DNA of 64,000 bases from Lentilactobacillus raoultii (GCF_900411375.1 NZ_LS422984.1:653350-717349), one strand, 5' to 3'; numbered from the stretch's first letter, positions 1-8,897 are shown. Numbers and translations are program-made. The notes: generated by a model not told the origin, from the letters alone.

Positions 1-393
1 AAAGACAGCGATACTTCTCATTTCTTGTCATGCAAAGATAGCACTGACGTTCAAGCACTTGCTCATGATTGGGGCTCCTCTCTTGACTTAAAGACAATGT
101 TGCCATTGAGTACATCAATTCAAGGGCTGGCAATTGATTCCAGCCAAGGCGTTTATATTTCTTCCGGGGCTGCCAAAAAGGGTGCCTATATCGCCAAAGC
201 GTCATGGGGCGGTAGCTTTAATCAACAATCAGTTTCTCCTTCAGGTGAAACCGGTTGGGATGCATCAGCTACAAGTCAAGTCGAAATTGAAGGGCTTCAG
301 CTCTATTACGGTGATGTCGACGCAGCAGTTACGAAGCATCTTGATTCAGGTGATAAAAGTTATATTTATTCTTTTCCTGAGACTCAATTTTAA
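1..393 (+). CDS. C-terminal part of a secreted protein, possibly helveticin-J-like
   Basis: The reading frame is open from the first base of the window to a TAA at 391-393, so the N-terminus lies outside. About 130 residues are visible. They are rich in Ser, Gly, Asp and aromatic residues and contain a GLAID...VYISSG stretch and a WGGSFNQQ stretch, with no membrane segment. The pattern suggests a beta-propeller-like secreted protein. The GLAxD/YISSG pattern reminds me of class III bacteriocins of the helveticin J family, but this is a resemblance only. A terminator follows at once, so it is the last gene of its transcript. Confidence 0.5.
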   Translation, partial: KDSDTSHFLSCKDSTDVQALAHDWGSSLDLKTMLPLSTSIQGLAIDSSQGVYISSGAAKKGAYIAKASWGGSFNQQSVSPSGETGWDASATSQVEIEGLQLYYGDVDAAVTKHLDSGDKSYIYSFPETQF

Positions 394-428
394 TAGTAAA
401 CAGTAATTGAAAATGTTAGGTGCAATAT

Positions 429-488
429 AAAAGGACTAAGTTTCCAAGCAGTAGCGACTGCAATGGATAGGATAATTAGTCCTTTTTA
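429..488 (+). terminator. Rho-independent terminator
   Basis: An AAAAGGACTAA arm is matched by TTAGTCCTTTTT about 35 bases later and is followed by T-rich sequence. It lies just after the partial secreted gene on the plus strand and may also serve the convergent gene on the minus strand. Confidence 0.7.
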
Positions 489-1361
489 TTATTTTTGAGG
501 AGGTAACAATGCAATTAAATAAGTACCAAATGTTTTATAGTAATTAAAAGCCTCCTTGTAAATAAGCGTACTGTTCATGCCGATTTGCCATCCCTTATAA
601 TCATTTAAATTAATTTTCTGGTTCTTTAAATCATTTAGTACAAAATCGCTAAAGATTAATTTACCACTAACAAATTCTTGAATTTGGTGTTGAGTTGGCG
701 TTGTTAAGAGCTTAATGTATTTAATATTTTGCGATACACCAATTGACTCGTTTTGAAATTCCGATCCTAGAATGTTGTCAAGCTTTGTATCCGCAATGCC
801 ATCCAGCTTTTTACTTTCTTTTGTGCCAGTGAACGATTTGATCACGGGCAAGTCCTGATAATATGTAACAGATGAATCGTAATAGTCTTCACCCACTGGC
901 CAGCCTTTAAGATCCTTCAGTTCAGCTTGGCTGGCATGAGGAACACCACCGGGATTATTTTTGGAAATGTTACTTGAAGTTTTGTCAGTCGTTGTTGCAC
1001 CGGCTGAGTAAGCGCCCTTAACCAAATACCCTTTCCACACATAGCCATGAGTCTTACCTGAAGCATTATTAACATAATAGAAAATCCCTGTTTTATGCCC
1101 ATTTGTCATCTTAAGGACTTTTGTAGCATACCACGTAGTTTTGGGGTAGTTGGTCAAGTGGTGCTGCTTAACCGTTAAATTACTGTTCCAAAGGTATGCC
1201 TTAGTACTGGTCCCGTTCCAGTGGTAGGGGACATTGGTCACCGCCTTAGATGTCACGACGTGGTAAACACCGGCTGCGTGGGTCGAAGGTGTTAATAGAT
1301 AACCGCCGCCAAGGAAACTAGCTGTTGTTAAGAAGGGAACAATTAGTGCTTTAAATTTCAT
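489..1361 (-). CDS. Secreted cell-surface protein
   Basis: A 290-residue protein with a clear signal peptide: MKFK, a hydrophobic core of about 18 residues, then an STHAAG cleavage-like site. The mature part has a tyrosine- and lysine-rich region of about 90 residues (VYHVV...TYYA...GYVWKGYL) of the kind common in surface domains of lactobacilli. A polar tail of about 150 residues follows that I do not recognise. I chose the ATG at 1361 because a GTGAGG site lies about 9 bases upstream and the signal peptide starts there. Longer in-frame starts lack both. It lies downstream of the Rgg-type regulator on the same strand, so that regulator may control it. Function unknown. Confidence 0.75.
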   Translation of the reverse strand: MKFKALIVPFLTTASFLGGGYLLTPSTHAAGVYHVVTSKAVTNVPYHWNGTSTKAYLWNSNLTVKQHHLTNYPKTTWYATKVLKMTNGHKTGIFYYVNNASGKTHGYVWKGYLVKGAYSAGATTTDKTSSNISKNNPGGVPHASQAELKDLKGWPVGEDYYDSSVTYYQDLPVIKSFTGTKESKKLDGIADTKLDNILGSEFQNESIGVSQNIKYIKLLTTPTQHQIQEFVSGKLIFSDFVLNDLKNQKINLNDYKGWQIGMNSTLIYKEAFNYYKTFGTYLIALLPPQK

Positions 1362-1476
1362 TATTAAATGCCTCACATCATAATTTATTTTGATTTTTGA
1401 ATCGTTATTTAAAAAATAATCAAAGAATTTGATTACTACAAAATTAGTATATCGCGATCGGCTATTTTTCGAGGCT

Positions 1477-2361
1477 TCATTTCGGATTCGAAAGGTGGGT
1501 CGATCTAGATGGGGGTGACGGTATTTTGGGTAATCGGGAAAGAATTTGTTGCATATCGGCTTCCTTGAGGGCTGCTGTGATGATAGCCGGGTCAATTTGA
1601 GTTGCGGTTGGTAAATGAAACAGTACCAGAAAGTATTTGCCTAAAAGCTTATAAAACATCAGCTCAGGTAACGGTGGTAAGTCACAAGTGTAGGCCAGTG
1701 GAGCCCGGGCAGGCTCAGTCATGTGATCGCGATAACAGCGATCAGCAAAGTTAACCATGATGCTTGCCATAATTCGCTGATAGCCCATATCAGGACTTTT
1801 CTTGGAGCGGGCCTGTTTGAGAACGGAATGAATCAGGACGGCCAGTTCATCAAATCCAAACAGGTCCATGGCGTCAGAAAATAGGGAAAGAGAGGTTTTA
1901 GTCCAACCGTCGCTCTTAAAAATCTGGCAGCGGATTTGCTGTTTCTCGGTATCAGATAGCTCGTTAACTTTATCGGTTAAAATAACTAGGATAAGTTTGC
2001 CAAGCGTCTCGAGGTATTGAATTCGGTCCCCTTTTTGGGATTCCTTTTTTAGACGTGTTAAAATAGCGCCTACTGCTTTGGTGTTTGCGTCGAAAAAGGC
2101 GGTATACAATTCGGTTCGCAAAGCTTCAAAGTCAAGGGCAGATTTGCTGGGATGAATGTCTTTGGCAATCTGGGCGACGAAATCAACGACGGGGATGCTG
2201 TGCATTTTAAGAATCTTTATTAATTCAATTGTGTTTAGATCATGGATGCCATTTTCAACTTTAGAATAGAACGATGGCGAAATGACGCCGGCAGCCATGT
2301 CCTTTTGACTTAAGCCAAGTTCCAAACGTTTTGCTTTTAAAAGTTGGGGTAATTCGCTCAT
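1477..2361 (-). CDS. Rgg/GadR/MutR-type HTH transcriptional regulator
   Basis: A 294-residue protein with an XRE-type helix-turn-helix at residues 1-60 (LLKAKRLELGLSQKDMA...SPSFYSKVENG). A long, probably alpha-helical C-terminal domain follows, which is the architecture of Rgg-like regulators that often answer to short peptides. The start is the ATG at 2361, preceded by AAGGAG at normal spacing. The gene directly upstream of the secreted protein on the same strand is the obvious candidate target. I could not pick out a short hydrophobic pheromone gene next to it. Confidence is high for the HTH and moderate for the Rgg subgroup. Confidence 0.8.
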   Translation of the reverse strand: MSELPQLLKAKRLELGLSQKDMAAGVISPSFYSKVENGIHDLNTIELIKILKMHSIPVVDFVAQIAKDIHPSKSALDFEALRTELYTAFFDANTKAVGAILTRLKKESQKGDRIQYLETLGKLILVILTDKVNELSDTEKQQIRCQIFKSDGWTKTSLSLFSDAMDLFGFDELAVLIHSVLKQARSKKSPDMGYQRIMASIMVNFADRCYRDHMTEPARAPLAYTCDLPPLPELMFYKLLGKYFLVLFHLPTATQIDPAIITAALKEADMQQILSRLPKIPSPPSRSTHLSNPK

Positions 2362-2435
2362 AGTTCCGGACTCCTTAATATTAATATTAGAAATTTGTTT
2401 AACTCTATTCCCAGAATGGGTGACTGTCAACAGTT

Positions 2436-2550
2436 AGTGAGTGAACAAAAGCGGTTAACACCCGGAAGATAAGGCGTCGATTGGAGAAAGCCTAGTTTTG
2501 GCTTTTTGCCATTAGATCCCTTAGATGCAGTAGATTGTTTGGTAAAGCTG
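2436..2550. repeat. Intergenic hairpin repeat, copy 1
   Basis: Begins AGTGAG(T)GAACAAAAGCG and continues with TTAACACCCG and GATAAG. It is closely similar over roughly 75 bases to the element at 22591-22710. An AAAGCC/GGCTTT inner stem is kept. It lies upstream of the Rgg-type gene. No convincing coding frame is seen. Confidence 0.7.
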
Positions 2551-2555
2551 TCCTA

Positions 2556-2640
2556 AGTGAGCGGATTCAAGCGATTATTTCACGGAATCTAAGGCACTGA
2601 TAGGAAGAATCCCATTGTGGGAGTGTAGTTGTTTGTGATA
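2556..2640. repeat. Intergenic hairpin repeat, divergent copy 2
   Basis: Starts again with AGTGAGCG and keeps, in order, AAGCG, TTA, CACGGAAT, ATAAGGC-like and AATCC blocks seen in copies 1 and 3. It is in direct tandem with copy 1 and appears to be a decayed member of the same family. The alignment is weaker than between copies 1 and 3. Confidence 0.45.
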
Positions 2641-2646
2641 AAAAAA

Positions 2647-2672
2647 TAGTCGAGGGAAAAATCCCCCGACTA
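2647..2672 (-). terminator. Rho-independent terminator
   Basis: On the minus strand TAGTCGGGGG pairs with CCCTCGACTA (one G-U pair) and is followed by TTTTTTTA. It is the likely end of the xylosidase transcript, about 215 bases after its stop codon. Nothing convincing is encoded between 2673 and 2889. Confidence 0.8.
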
Positions 2673-2889
2673 AATGATGATAGGTTGTTGCAGTAAGTCT
2701 TCTTCAGATCGAACGTTAAAAATGTCCTATGTGGTAATCCGACTGAAGAGTAGACGCTAGGTATGCTTAGTATTCGGTGCTCCCCCATTACCACTCGAAC
2801 TAAGCACTGTCAGCATACGATACAAAATTAGTTGCGTGTTAATTGTTTTCTAATTCGAAAGTTAGCACCATTTGGCAGACGCCACTTGG

Positions 2890-4512
2890 TTAATCAGGTA
2901 ACTCTTGGTAGTCAAAATAATCAAAGGTTGCCACTTCGTCGTAGCCGGCGTAATCAACGGCTGCCAGCCCAACGAAAGCGCCGGTAAAGAAGCCACCATA
3001 AGTTTGCAAAACATAATCATCTGACAAAACAGCTGCGTCTAAAGTAACGGGTACTTCATGCCAAGTTTGGCCGTCAAACGAGTAGTCGTACGTATAACTT
3101 TGTTTGCGGATGCGAGTTCTAAACCAAACGTCAGTCACTTCTTCCGGAATTTGGATGGCTTGATCCTGAAGGTAGGATTTGTAATGACCACGATTGTTTT
3201 CAGCAACTTCAATGACCCGACCCTTCTGTTCATCAAAGGTGATGAAAATCCATGACCAGTGTTGATCGTTATAGAAGTTGGTGAGGCCGGCCATTTGCTG
3301 GTAACTAAAGGGATCAAAGCTGACTTTGGTTTCGGCGTTAAAGTTAAAGGCTTGCCATCGACTGGCAATCATGGAAACGTCAAAGTTACTGGCAAGCGAG
3401 GCATGTCCAATTAGCTTCAACTGGCCATTGCCAAATGAACCGGTCTGATCCGTAAACGGCGTTCGTAAGGTATTCCAGTCGTTGTCCAAAGTAGGCTGAT
3501 CAAATTCGTCATGACGGGAGTGGATCAATGGTGCGTCAGTTGGGATGGCGTCTTTGGGGGCGTCAACCGTCACTTGACCGCCGTGGCCACCAACTACCCT
3601 GGGCCATCCCTGATCATCCCACTCGACTTTTTGAATCGAAGTTTCCCGGCCCAACGTGCTCCAGCCGCGGGGGTCATAGGCCGATTCAGTTGCATGATGC
3701 CATGGACGGGCACATAGTGAAGCGTAATACCACTCGCCACCGGGGGTGTTCACCAAAGCGCCGTGACCCTGCTTTTGAATCGGGGAATCAGGAGTGTCAA
3801 AATTAGTGATGAAGGGGCCGCCGGGTTCGGTTTCAAATGAATCCGCCTCAAGGCTTTTTGAGCGGGCAACGACTTCTTGATGGGTGAAGACGGTGCCGCC
3901 TTGGGCTGCAAACAAATAATACCACCCGCTAATCTTGTATAGATGAGGGCCTTCGACCAATTTGACGTCAGTGCCCCGATAGAGTGTCCGGGCAGTCTTT
4001 GGCATTAATTTTAACGTGTCAGGATTTAACTCGGTGCAGGTAATCCCGTTAAACGGATGGTGGTATTCTCGGTGATCCCAAGTTTGCTGAACAAGGTATT
4101 TGCGACCGTCGTCATCATGAAAGAGTGAGGCATCAAAGCCAACCCCATTTAATTTAATTGGCTCAGACCAGGGACCCGTAATATCGGTTGCGGTCGTTAA
4201 ATAGTTGGTCATGTCTTTAAAGGCGCCCTCGGTCACTTTGACATCGGTGAAAACCAGCCAGAATCGACCGTCGGCGTATGACAGATCCGGTGCCCAAATG
4301 CCACCCGATGCTGGATTGCCGCGCATATCCAGCAAGGTGGTTGTGGCAAGCGGTGATGGTAATAGTTGCCAGTGAACCAAGTCTTTGGATGAGTGCAGCC
4401 GAACGCCGGGAAACCATTCGAATGTTGAATTGGCAATGTAGTAAGTGTCGTTCACCCGAATCATGCTTGGATCGGCGTTGAAACCTGGTAGAACCGGATT
4501 TTGTATTTTCAT
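2890..4512 (-). CDS. xynB: Glycoside hydrolase family 43 beta-xylosidase
   Basis: A 540-residue cytoplasmic enzyme with no signal peptide. It should release xylose from the non-reducing end of xylo-oligosaccharides. The N-terminal five-bladed propeller opens with NPVLPGFNADPSM, whose Asp fits the GH43 catalytic base. It continues through WAPDLSY, a GFDASLFHDDDG block and VEGPHLYK, whose Glu fits the catalytic acid. From about residue 330 a beta-sandwich domain typical of GH43 xylosidases follows. The ATG at 4512 has AGGAGG just upstream. It is 40 bases downstream of the GPH transporter and is surely co-transcribed with it. Confidence 0.93.
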   Translation of the reverse strand: MKIQNPVLPGFNADPSMIRVNDTYYIANSTFEWFPGVRLHSSKDLVHWQLLPSPLATTTLLDMRGNPASGGIWAPDLSYADGRFWLVFTDVKVTEGAFKDMTNYLTTATDITGPWSEPIKLNGVGFDASLFHDDDGRKYLVQQTWDHREYHHPFNGITCTELNPDTLKLMPKTARTLYRGTDVKLVEGPHLYKISGWYYLFAAQGGTVFTHQEVVARSKSLEADSFETEPGGPFITNFDTPDSPIQKQGHGALVNTPGGEWYYASLCARPWHHATESAYDPRGWSTLGRETSIQKVEWDDQGWPRVVGGHGGQVTVDAPKDAIPTDAPLIHSRHDEFDQPTLDNDWNTLRTPFTDQTGSFGNGQLKLIGHASLASNFDVSMIASRWQAFNFNAETKVSFDPFSYQQMAGLTNFYNDQHWSWIFITFDEQKGRVIEVAENNRGHYKSYLQDQAIQIPEEVTDVWFRTRIRKQSYTYDYSFDGQTWHEVPVTLDAAVLSDDYVLQTYGGFFTGAFVGLAAVDYAGYDEVATFDYFDYQELPD

Positions 4513-4552
4513 AAAGCAATTCCTCCTAATTGGTTGAGATAGATTTTTAAGC

Positions 4553-6031
4553 TTAGAGTTTTCCTTCAGCTTTGCGTTGGTCAATTTCAAGGTTGATTTG
4601 ATCGACATCCCGATCACTCAACGGGTAACGGCTCATAATCCACATAGCGACCAAGGCTAAAACAATTGGAATCCAGATCATCGACCATTGAATTCCCAGT
4701 AAAGCTGAGGGACTTTGGGTCGCTTTGGCCCCGTCAAATTTGAAAAAGGCATTGATGTAGCCGGGAATAATCCCGCCAAGAGCCAACCCAATTTTGAAAA
4801 ACAGTCCCATAATGGCGTTGATAATACCGGCAACCCGCTTTTTGGATTGGTGTTCACCATATGAAACGACTTCTGGGACGAGTGACCACATGTAGCCGGT
4901 GGCTGAAGTGATGCCCCACTGCATGAGGAAGCGCCCGAGATATCCCAAGAGTGGTGAATTTTTGAAAGCTGGTAGTTGCCAGACAAACAAAACGATTTGA
5001 CCAACGATAAACAGTGCTAAAAACAAATAGAAAAATTGTTTTTTACCAATTCGCTTTCGAACAATCGGCCATAGGAATACCAAGAAGATACCGGGAATTG
5101 ACCCAATCAAGTTGATGGAAGCCATCCATTCGGGATGACCGACATTATATTGCATGTAGAATGGCCAAACGGTGTTGCCGAAAAACATAAAGGTGAACCC
5201 GATTAAGAAAAATAGTCCCAGAATTTGAAGTGGCTTGTTTCGCTTGATTTCAGCGAATAAGTCGGTGTATTTAACTGAAGCAGTTTCTTGCTTAGTTGGC
5301 AGGACACGTTCCTTAACACCAAGGTAAGTGGCCATCAGTAAGGCAAAGCCGATAACCATGTAGACTGACATCACCAAAAAGTAAGCGCCACCGGCATGGG
5401 ATGAGGTATAATCCCCCAAGTTTAATTTGAGACCAAACAGGCCGATGTCTTTTAATTGCTTATCCGGGGATGCAAGTTGAACAAATAAGGGAAGAAAAGT
5501 GTAAACCATTAAGTTACCGATGTTTGCTTCAGTCATTCGAACGGTCGTTAAAGTTGAAACTTCATTGTTGTCGCGAGTCAGCGACGCATTTAAGGCACCA
5601 TAAGGAATGTTGACGAACGAATAAATTAGAGCAGTGGCTAAATATGAAAGAAAGGCATAAATCACGCTACCCCTAACGGCGGTCATTGGAAAGAATAACA
5701 GGGCCGCACAGACGGTCAGTGGAATCCCAAAATAAAGTAGGAAGGGACGGTACTTTCCGCGTTTAAAGCTGCTTTTGTCAACAACTGCGCCAACCCAGGG
5801 ATCCCAAAAGACGTTCACCCAACGGACCACTAGAAAAATGGTGGCACCGATTGCGGCAGAGATGCCGTAAACGGTCGTTAAATAAAATAAGAGCATTGAG
5901 CCAACAGTTCCAAAGATCAGATTTTGGGCCAAATCACCAGCACCATAACTGATCCGCTCACGCCAGGAAAGTTTTGCAAATTCCTTTTCGGCGACGTGTT
6001 GGGTGCTGGGATCTTTAATAGTATCAACCAT
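4553..6031 (-). CDS. xynP: GPH-family sugar:cation symporter, probable xyloside transporter
   Basis: A 492-residue integral membrane protein with about 12 predicted transmembrane helices. Family signs include the N-terminal SYGAGDLAQN block, the WDPWVGAVVDKSSFKRGKYRPF loop region and repeated Gly-rich helices. Members of the glycoside-pentoside-hexuronide family import xylosides, melibiose or lactose with a cation. The xylosidase next door points to xylobiose or xylo-oligosaccharides. The start codon at 6031 has AAAGGAG upstream. A cre-like site lies 65 bases further up, so CcpA repression is likely. Confidence 0.9.
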   Translation of the reverse strand: MVDTIKDPSTQHVAEKEFAKLSWRERISYGAGDLAQNLIFGTVGSMLLFYLTTVYGISAAIGATIFLVVRWVNVFWDPWVGAVVDKSSFKRGKYRPFLLYFGIPLTVCAALLFFPMTAVRGSVIYAFLSYLATALIYSFVNIPYGALNASLTRDNNEVSTLTTVRMTEANIGNLMVYTFLPLFVQLASPDKQLKDIGLFGLKLNLGDYTSSHAGGAYFLVMSVYMVIGFALLMATYLGVKERVLPTKQETASVKYTDLFAEIKRNKPLQILGLFFLIGFTFMFFGNTVWPFYMQYNVGHPEWMASINLIGSIPGIFLVFLWPIVRKRIGKKQFFYLFLALFIVGQIVLFVWQLPAFKNSPLLGYLGRFLMQWGITSATGYMWSLVPEVVSYGEHQSKKRVAGIINAIMGLFFKIGLALGGIIPGYINAFFKFDGAKATQSPSALLGIQWSMIWIPIVLALVAMWIMSRYPLSDRDVDQINLEIDQRKAEGKL

Positions 6032-6095
6032 GTTTTTAACTCCTTTGAATAAGATTAGTTAGTCTGAGATAGATAACTGCTAACAACAACTGAAT

Positions 6096-6109
6096 TGTAT
6101 CCGCTTACA
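6096..6109 (-). promoter_or_regulatory. cre (CcpA) site
   Basis: On the minus strand the sequence reads TGTAAGCGGATACA, close to the TGWAARCGYTWNCA consensus. It sits upstream of the xyloside transporter in its promoter region, as expected for carbon catabolite control of a xylan-sugar operon. Confidence 0.7.
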
Positions 6110-6293
6110 AAGAAATGGATTAACTTCATTGGTAACACTAATTTGTTAATTTGTGACCAGGTGATTGAGACGATGAGCTTAACAAAGCGGTACCTTAACC
6201 GATGATTGTGAAGCATCCGATCCAAAAAAAGCCAAATCCCGACTGAAAATCCAGTTGAGATTTGACTTTTTCTGATGTGCTTGGCGTTGATGA

Positions 6294-7253
6294 TTATTCA
6301 AAATACCCGCTTTGAGCAACCGAGCGAACCGAGCGTTTGCGACCGATTTGTTTGCGGTAATTGCTTGGGGTCATTCCCGACCATTTTTTGAATTGCTTGC
6401 TAAAGTTTGAAAGGGTACTGGATCCCAACATGAAGGCAACTTCTTCGACTGAATATTCGGCATAACCCAATAAAAGTTTGGCCTTTCTAAATTTCTTTTC
6501 TTCAATAAAATGAAGTGGTGTCACGCCGTAAACTTTATGGAAAGTTCGGTGGCCGTAACCAGTGCTGATGTCCAGCTCATCGCAGATATCACCAAAGGAA
6601 AAGGGCGCATTCTCAATGTTCTCAACGCCATCTTCAATTCGAGTAGCCATTTTCCGAGCCAGCTTAGCTTCTCGTTCAGTAAAATGAGCCTGATGGTCAC
6701 TGGATAACGTTGTTAATTCTTGAGTGAGGTGGTAGAGATAGGTGAGTAGTGAGATTTGAATTTTTAAGTTGGTTTGTTCTTCTGTCAAACTAACATCCTT
6801 ACTAAATTTCACGATTTCCAGTGCGGTTTGCATCGAGATCTTAGCGATGGGGTTGTCTGATGGGATAACGGTGTTGGCTAGAGTGGCAATCATGGCCGAC
6901 TTGAGCCGTAAACTTTCAAAATTAAAGTGAAAACAAATGTAGGTCAGCTCTTTATCTTTGCTGGCATTTCGATTGGTATGCAATGAACCGGGCGAAATAA
7001 TTAAAACATTCCCCGGCCCATAAGTCATCGGAGCCAGACCCTTGATTTCAGTTGTTTGTTGACCCTTCAAAAGACACATTAATTCGAAGGCCTGATGTTT
7101 TTGTTCGAAAAAACTCCAACCGCCGGGAACAGTGTGCATATGACCGCCGAAGACATAGAGGCCGGATTCAATCATAGGAATTGAAACAAATTTTTTCATC
7201 GTGGTAACTTCACTTTCGGATAAATTAGTAACGAAACGATCCTCTTGTATCAT
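6294..7253 (-). CDS. AraC-family transcriptional regulator
   Basis: A 319-residue regulator. An N-terminal cupin-like sensor domain (residues about 20-170; GNVLIISPGSLHTNRN) is followed by a two-HTH AraC DNA-binding domain (residues about 205-305; FGDICDELDIS and VEEVAFMLGSSTLSNFSKQF). It is divergent in role from, but on the same strand as, the xyloside genes, which it probably activates when it binds a pentose sugar. The start is uncertain: the ATG at 7253 gives the longest product, while the ATG at 7199 (MKKFVSIP) fits family length. Neither has a strong ribosome site. Confidence 0.85.
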   Translation of the reverse strand: MIQEDRFVTNLSESEVTTMKKFVSIPMIESGLYVFGGHMHTVPGGWSFFEQKHQAFELMCLLKGQQTTEIKGLAPMTYGPGNVLIISPGSLHTNRNASKDKELTYICFHFNFESLRLKSAMIATLANTVIPSDNPIAKISMQTALEIVKFSKDVSLTEEQTNLKIQISLLTYLYHLTQELTTLSSDHQAHFTEREAKLARKMATRIEDGVENIENAPFSFGDICDELDISTGYGHRTFHKVYGVTPLHFIEEKKFRKAKLLLGYAEYSVEEVAFMLGSSTLSNFSKQFKKWSGMTPSNYRKQIGRKRSVRSVAQSGYFE

Positions 7254-7357
7254 AATAAATTACTGTCACGTCGTCAATGAAAGGGCTTACTTGATTTGTC
7301 GAAACTGAAAGTGGATTTGTCAATTTATGACCATAGTCGATAAAAATTAATTTATTT

Positions 7358-7371
7358 TAAAAACGTTTTCA
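7358..7371 (+). promoter_or_regulatory. cre-like (CcpA) site
   Basis: TAAAAACGTTTTCA matches the cre consensus at all but one position and lies about 90 bases upstream of the SDR gene, close to a possible TTGATA -35 box. Confidence 0.6.
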
Positions 7372-7462
7372 TTGGTTGATAAAGTGTGCTATCGTATCAT
7401 TGATGGTTTGTTAAAAAATGAGCAGATCAAAGCAATAAATAAATTTGATGGAGGCCACAATA

Positions 7463-8239
7463 ATGGCAAAAGTAGCGATGATTACAGGTGCGGCTCAAGG
7501 AATCGGGGCTGAAATTGCCGACCATTTGTCTAAAGATGGTTATGATATTGCGATTGCGGACTTACAACCACAAGCTCAAAAAGCTGATGAAGTGATTACG
7601 ACAGTTGAAAAGAATGGCCAAAAAGCGGTGTTTGTGCCGGTTGATGTGACGGATCAGGCAAGTGTTTCTAAAGCGGTTGCAGTTGCTGCCGAGAAATTAG
7701 GCGGCTTTGATGTGATGGTGAATAACGCCGGTATTGCGAAAGTCGATAAGTTTGAAGACATCGATCCCAAAGATTTGGAGTTGAGCTTTAGAGTTAACGT
7801 TTTTGGTGTTGTTTACGGGACCCAAGCGGCTGCCAAGAAGTTCAAAGAGCTGGGCGTTCACGGCAAAATCATCAATGCGTCATCAATCGCCGGTATGCGG
7901 GCCTTTCCCGTTTGGGCAACGTATTCAGCAACCAAGGCGGCGGTGATTAGTCTGACCCAAGCAGCAGCTAATGAATTGGCGCCGGCTCACATTACGGTCA
8001 ACGCGTATGCACCAGGAGTGGTTGGCACGACTGGCATGTGGGATGAGATTGATCAAAAAATGTCGGAAATTAACGGCAAACCACTTGGTCAAAACAAACA
8101 GGACTTTGTTAACACGATTCCACTGGGTCGAACCGTTGAACCCAACGATATTGCCAACATGGTCAGCTTTTTAGCTAGTCCGGCCGCTGATTTCATTACC
8201 GGCCAGGCTTACGCGGTTGACGGTGGGGGCTTGCTGTAA
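7463..8239 (+). CDS. SDR oxidoreductase, acetoin/diacetyl (2,3-butanediol) reductase type
   Basis: A 258-residue classical short-chain dehydrogenase. It has the TGAAQGIG nucleotide-binding motif near residue 8, NNAG, the catalytic Ser (INASSIAG) and YSATK. The C-terminal half (AYAPGVVGTTGMWDEID) is typical of diacetyl/(S)-acetoin reductases and meso-2,3-butanediol dehydrogenases, which reoxidise NADH during heterofermentative growth. I chose the ATG at 7463 because GGAGG lies 8 bases upstream and it starts exactly at the Rossmann strand. A close paralogue lies at 21813-22589. A cre-like site upstream suggests catabolite control. Exact substrate not proven. Confidence 0.88.
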   Translation: MAKVAMITGAAQGIGAEIADHLSKDGYDIAIADLQPQAQKADEVITTVEKNGQKAVFVPVDVTDQASVSKAVAVAAEKLGGFDVMVNNAGIAKVDKFEDIDPKDLELSFRVNVFGVVYGTQAAAKKFKELGVHGKIINASSIAGMRAFPVWATYSATKAAVISLTQAAANELAPAHITVNAYAPGVVGTTGMWDEIDQKMSEINGKPLGQNKQDFVNTIPLGRTVEPNDIANMVSFLASPAADFITGQAYAVDGGGLL

Positions 8240-8341
8240 CGTTGAGCTCGGTTAACTGATTAATGATGGACTGCTTACTTTTACTAATGGGATGGCTACT
8301 AAAGAAGATTTTAATACGAGATAAGCCATTCCGAAATTTAC

Positions 8342-8386
8342 AAAAAGCATTTATCGGATCCTGCTAAACTCCGGTAAATGCTTTTT
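8342..8386 (+). terminator. Rho-independent terminator
   Basis: AAAAAGCATTTA-TCGG is mirrored by CCGG-TAAATGCTTTTT with a short loop. It ends the SDR transcript. Confidence 0.85.
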
Positions 8387-8607
8387 ATGCATTCTGCTAA
8401 ATAATCACTTTTTTAATTTTGTAATGAACGTTAGCCTAAGAATGAATAAACACTTGTTAACAATAAACTATATATGCTAAAATATTTATACTTACAAGTT
8501 GGAGAGCGATTGGCATGATTTCACCTTTGAGTTGAAGGCACACGCCGAGATTAAGAAGGGATCTGATTTAAATGCCAAAGTGTGAAAAATCTTAGTGGAG
8601 ATTCTGT

Positions 8608-8706
8608 ATGGAAATTGCCATGCTGATTGTTGCGTCTGTTACTATGACGGCAACGGTATTTGGTGTTGTAGTGGCAATTATTGCACTCACCAAAAACAAA
8701 GATTAA
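8608..8706 (+). CDS. Small hydrophobic type I toxin (holin-like toxin family)
   Basis: A 32-residue peptide with the order: MEIAML, a single membrane span of Val, Ala, Ile, Thr and Met, then a charged KNKD tail. A TGGAG ribosome site lies 8 bases before the ATG. Such peptides (TxpA/Hol-Tox-like) insert in the membrane and are held off by an antisense RNA. The antisense features are present here: a consensus minus-strand promoter at 8869-8897 and a shared bidirectional terminator just after the stop codon. A 6-codon ORF at 8515-8535 with its own GGAG precedes it in the leader. Family placement is from size, topology and context. Confidence 0.75.
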   Translation: MEIAMLIVASVTMTATVFGVVVAIIALTKNKD

Positions 8707-8707
8707 G

Positions 8708-8760
8708 ACACTAAAAAAGCTCCTCTGACTTTTGGCAAAGTAAACGAGAGCTTTTAGTGT
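8708..8760. terminator. Bidirectional terminator shared by toxin mRNA and antisense RNA
   Basis: ACACTAAAAAAGCTC is mirrored by GAGCTTTTAGTGT. U-rich runs follow in both directions, so it can end the toxin mRNA from the left and the antisense RNA from the right. Confidence 0.75.
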
Positions 8761-8806
8761 AGCTGTTAGTTGAAAGCCCAACTGCTCTTCTAGCAGGTGA
8801 GTCTCA

Positions 8807-8834
8807 AGTCGGCATACTACTGCCGGCTTTTGTT
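8807..8834 (+). terminator. Rho-independent terminator
   Basis: AGTCGGCA, a loop of TACTAC, TGCCGGCT, then TTTTGTTTT. It is the distal terminator of the toxin transcript. Confidence 0.75.
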
Positions 8835-8868
8835 TTAAATTCATTAAGAATTGCTTCTTATGCTTTTT

Positions 8869-8897
8869 ATTATAAATGTACGTATAATTTCTGTCAA
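8869..8897 (-). promoter_or_regulatory. Consensus sigma-A promoter of the antisense RNA
   Basis: On the minus strand TTGACA and TATAAT are both perfect and are separated by exactly 17 bases. It drives transcription leftwards, against the toxin gene. Confidence 0.85.

Larger units (their letters stand above)
8708..8862 (-). ncRNA. Predicted antisense antitoxin RNA
   Basis: A minus-strand transcript of about 150 bases is predicted from the promoter at 8869-8897 to the terminator at 8708-8760. It overlaps the 3' part of the toxin transcript, which reads on to a second plus-strand terminator at 8807-8834. This tail-to-tail overlap is the arrangement of TxpA/RatA-type systems. Confidence 0.6.

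Noticed and set aside
2567-2794. 75-residue minus-strand frame
   Set aside because: It overlaps the hairpin repeat and the terminator, has no ribosome site and no plausible protein character.
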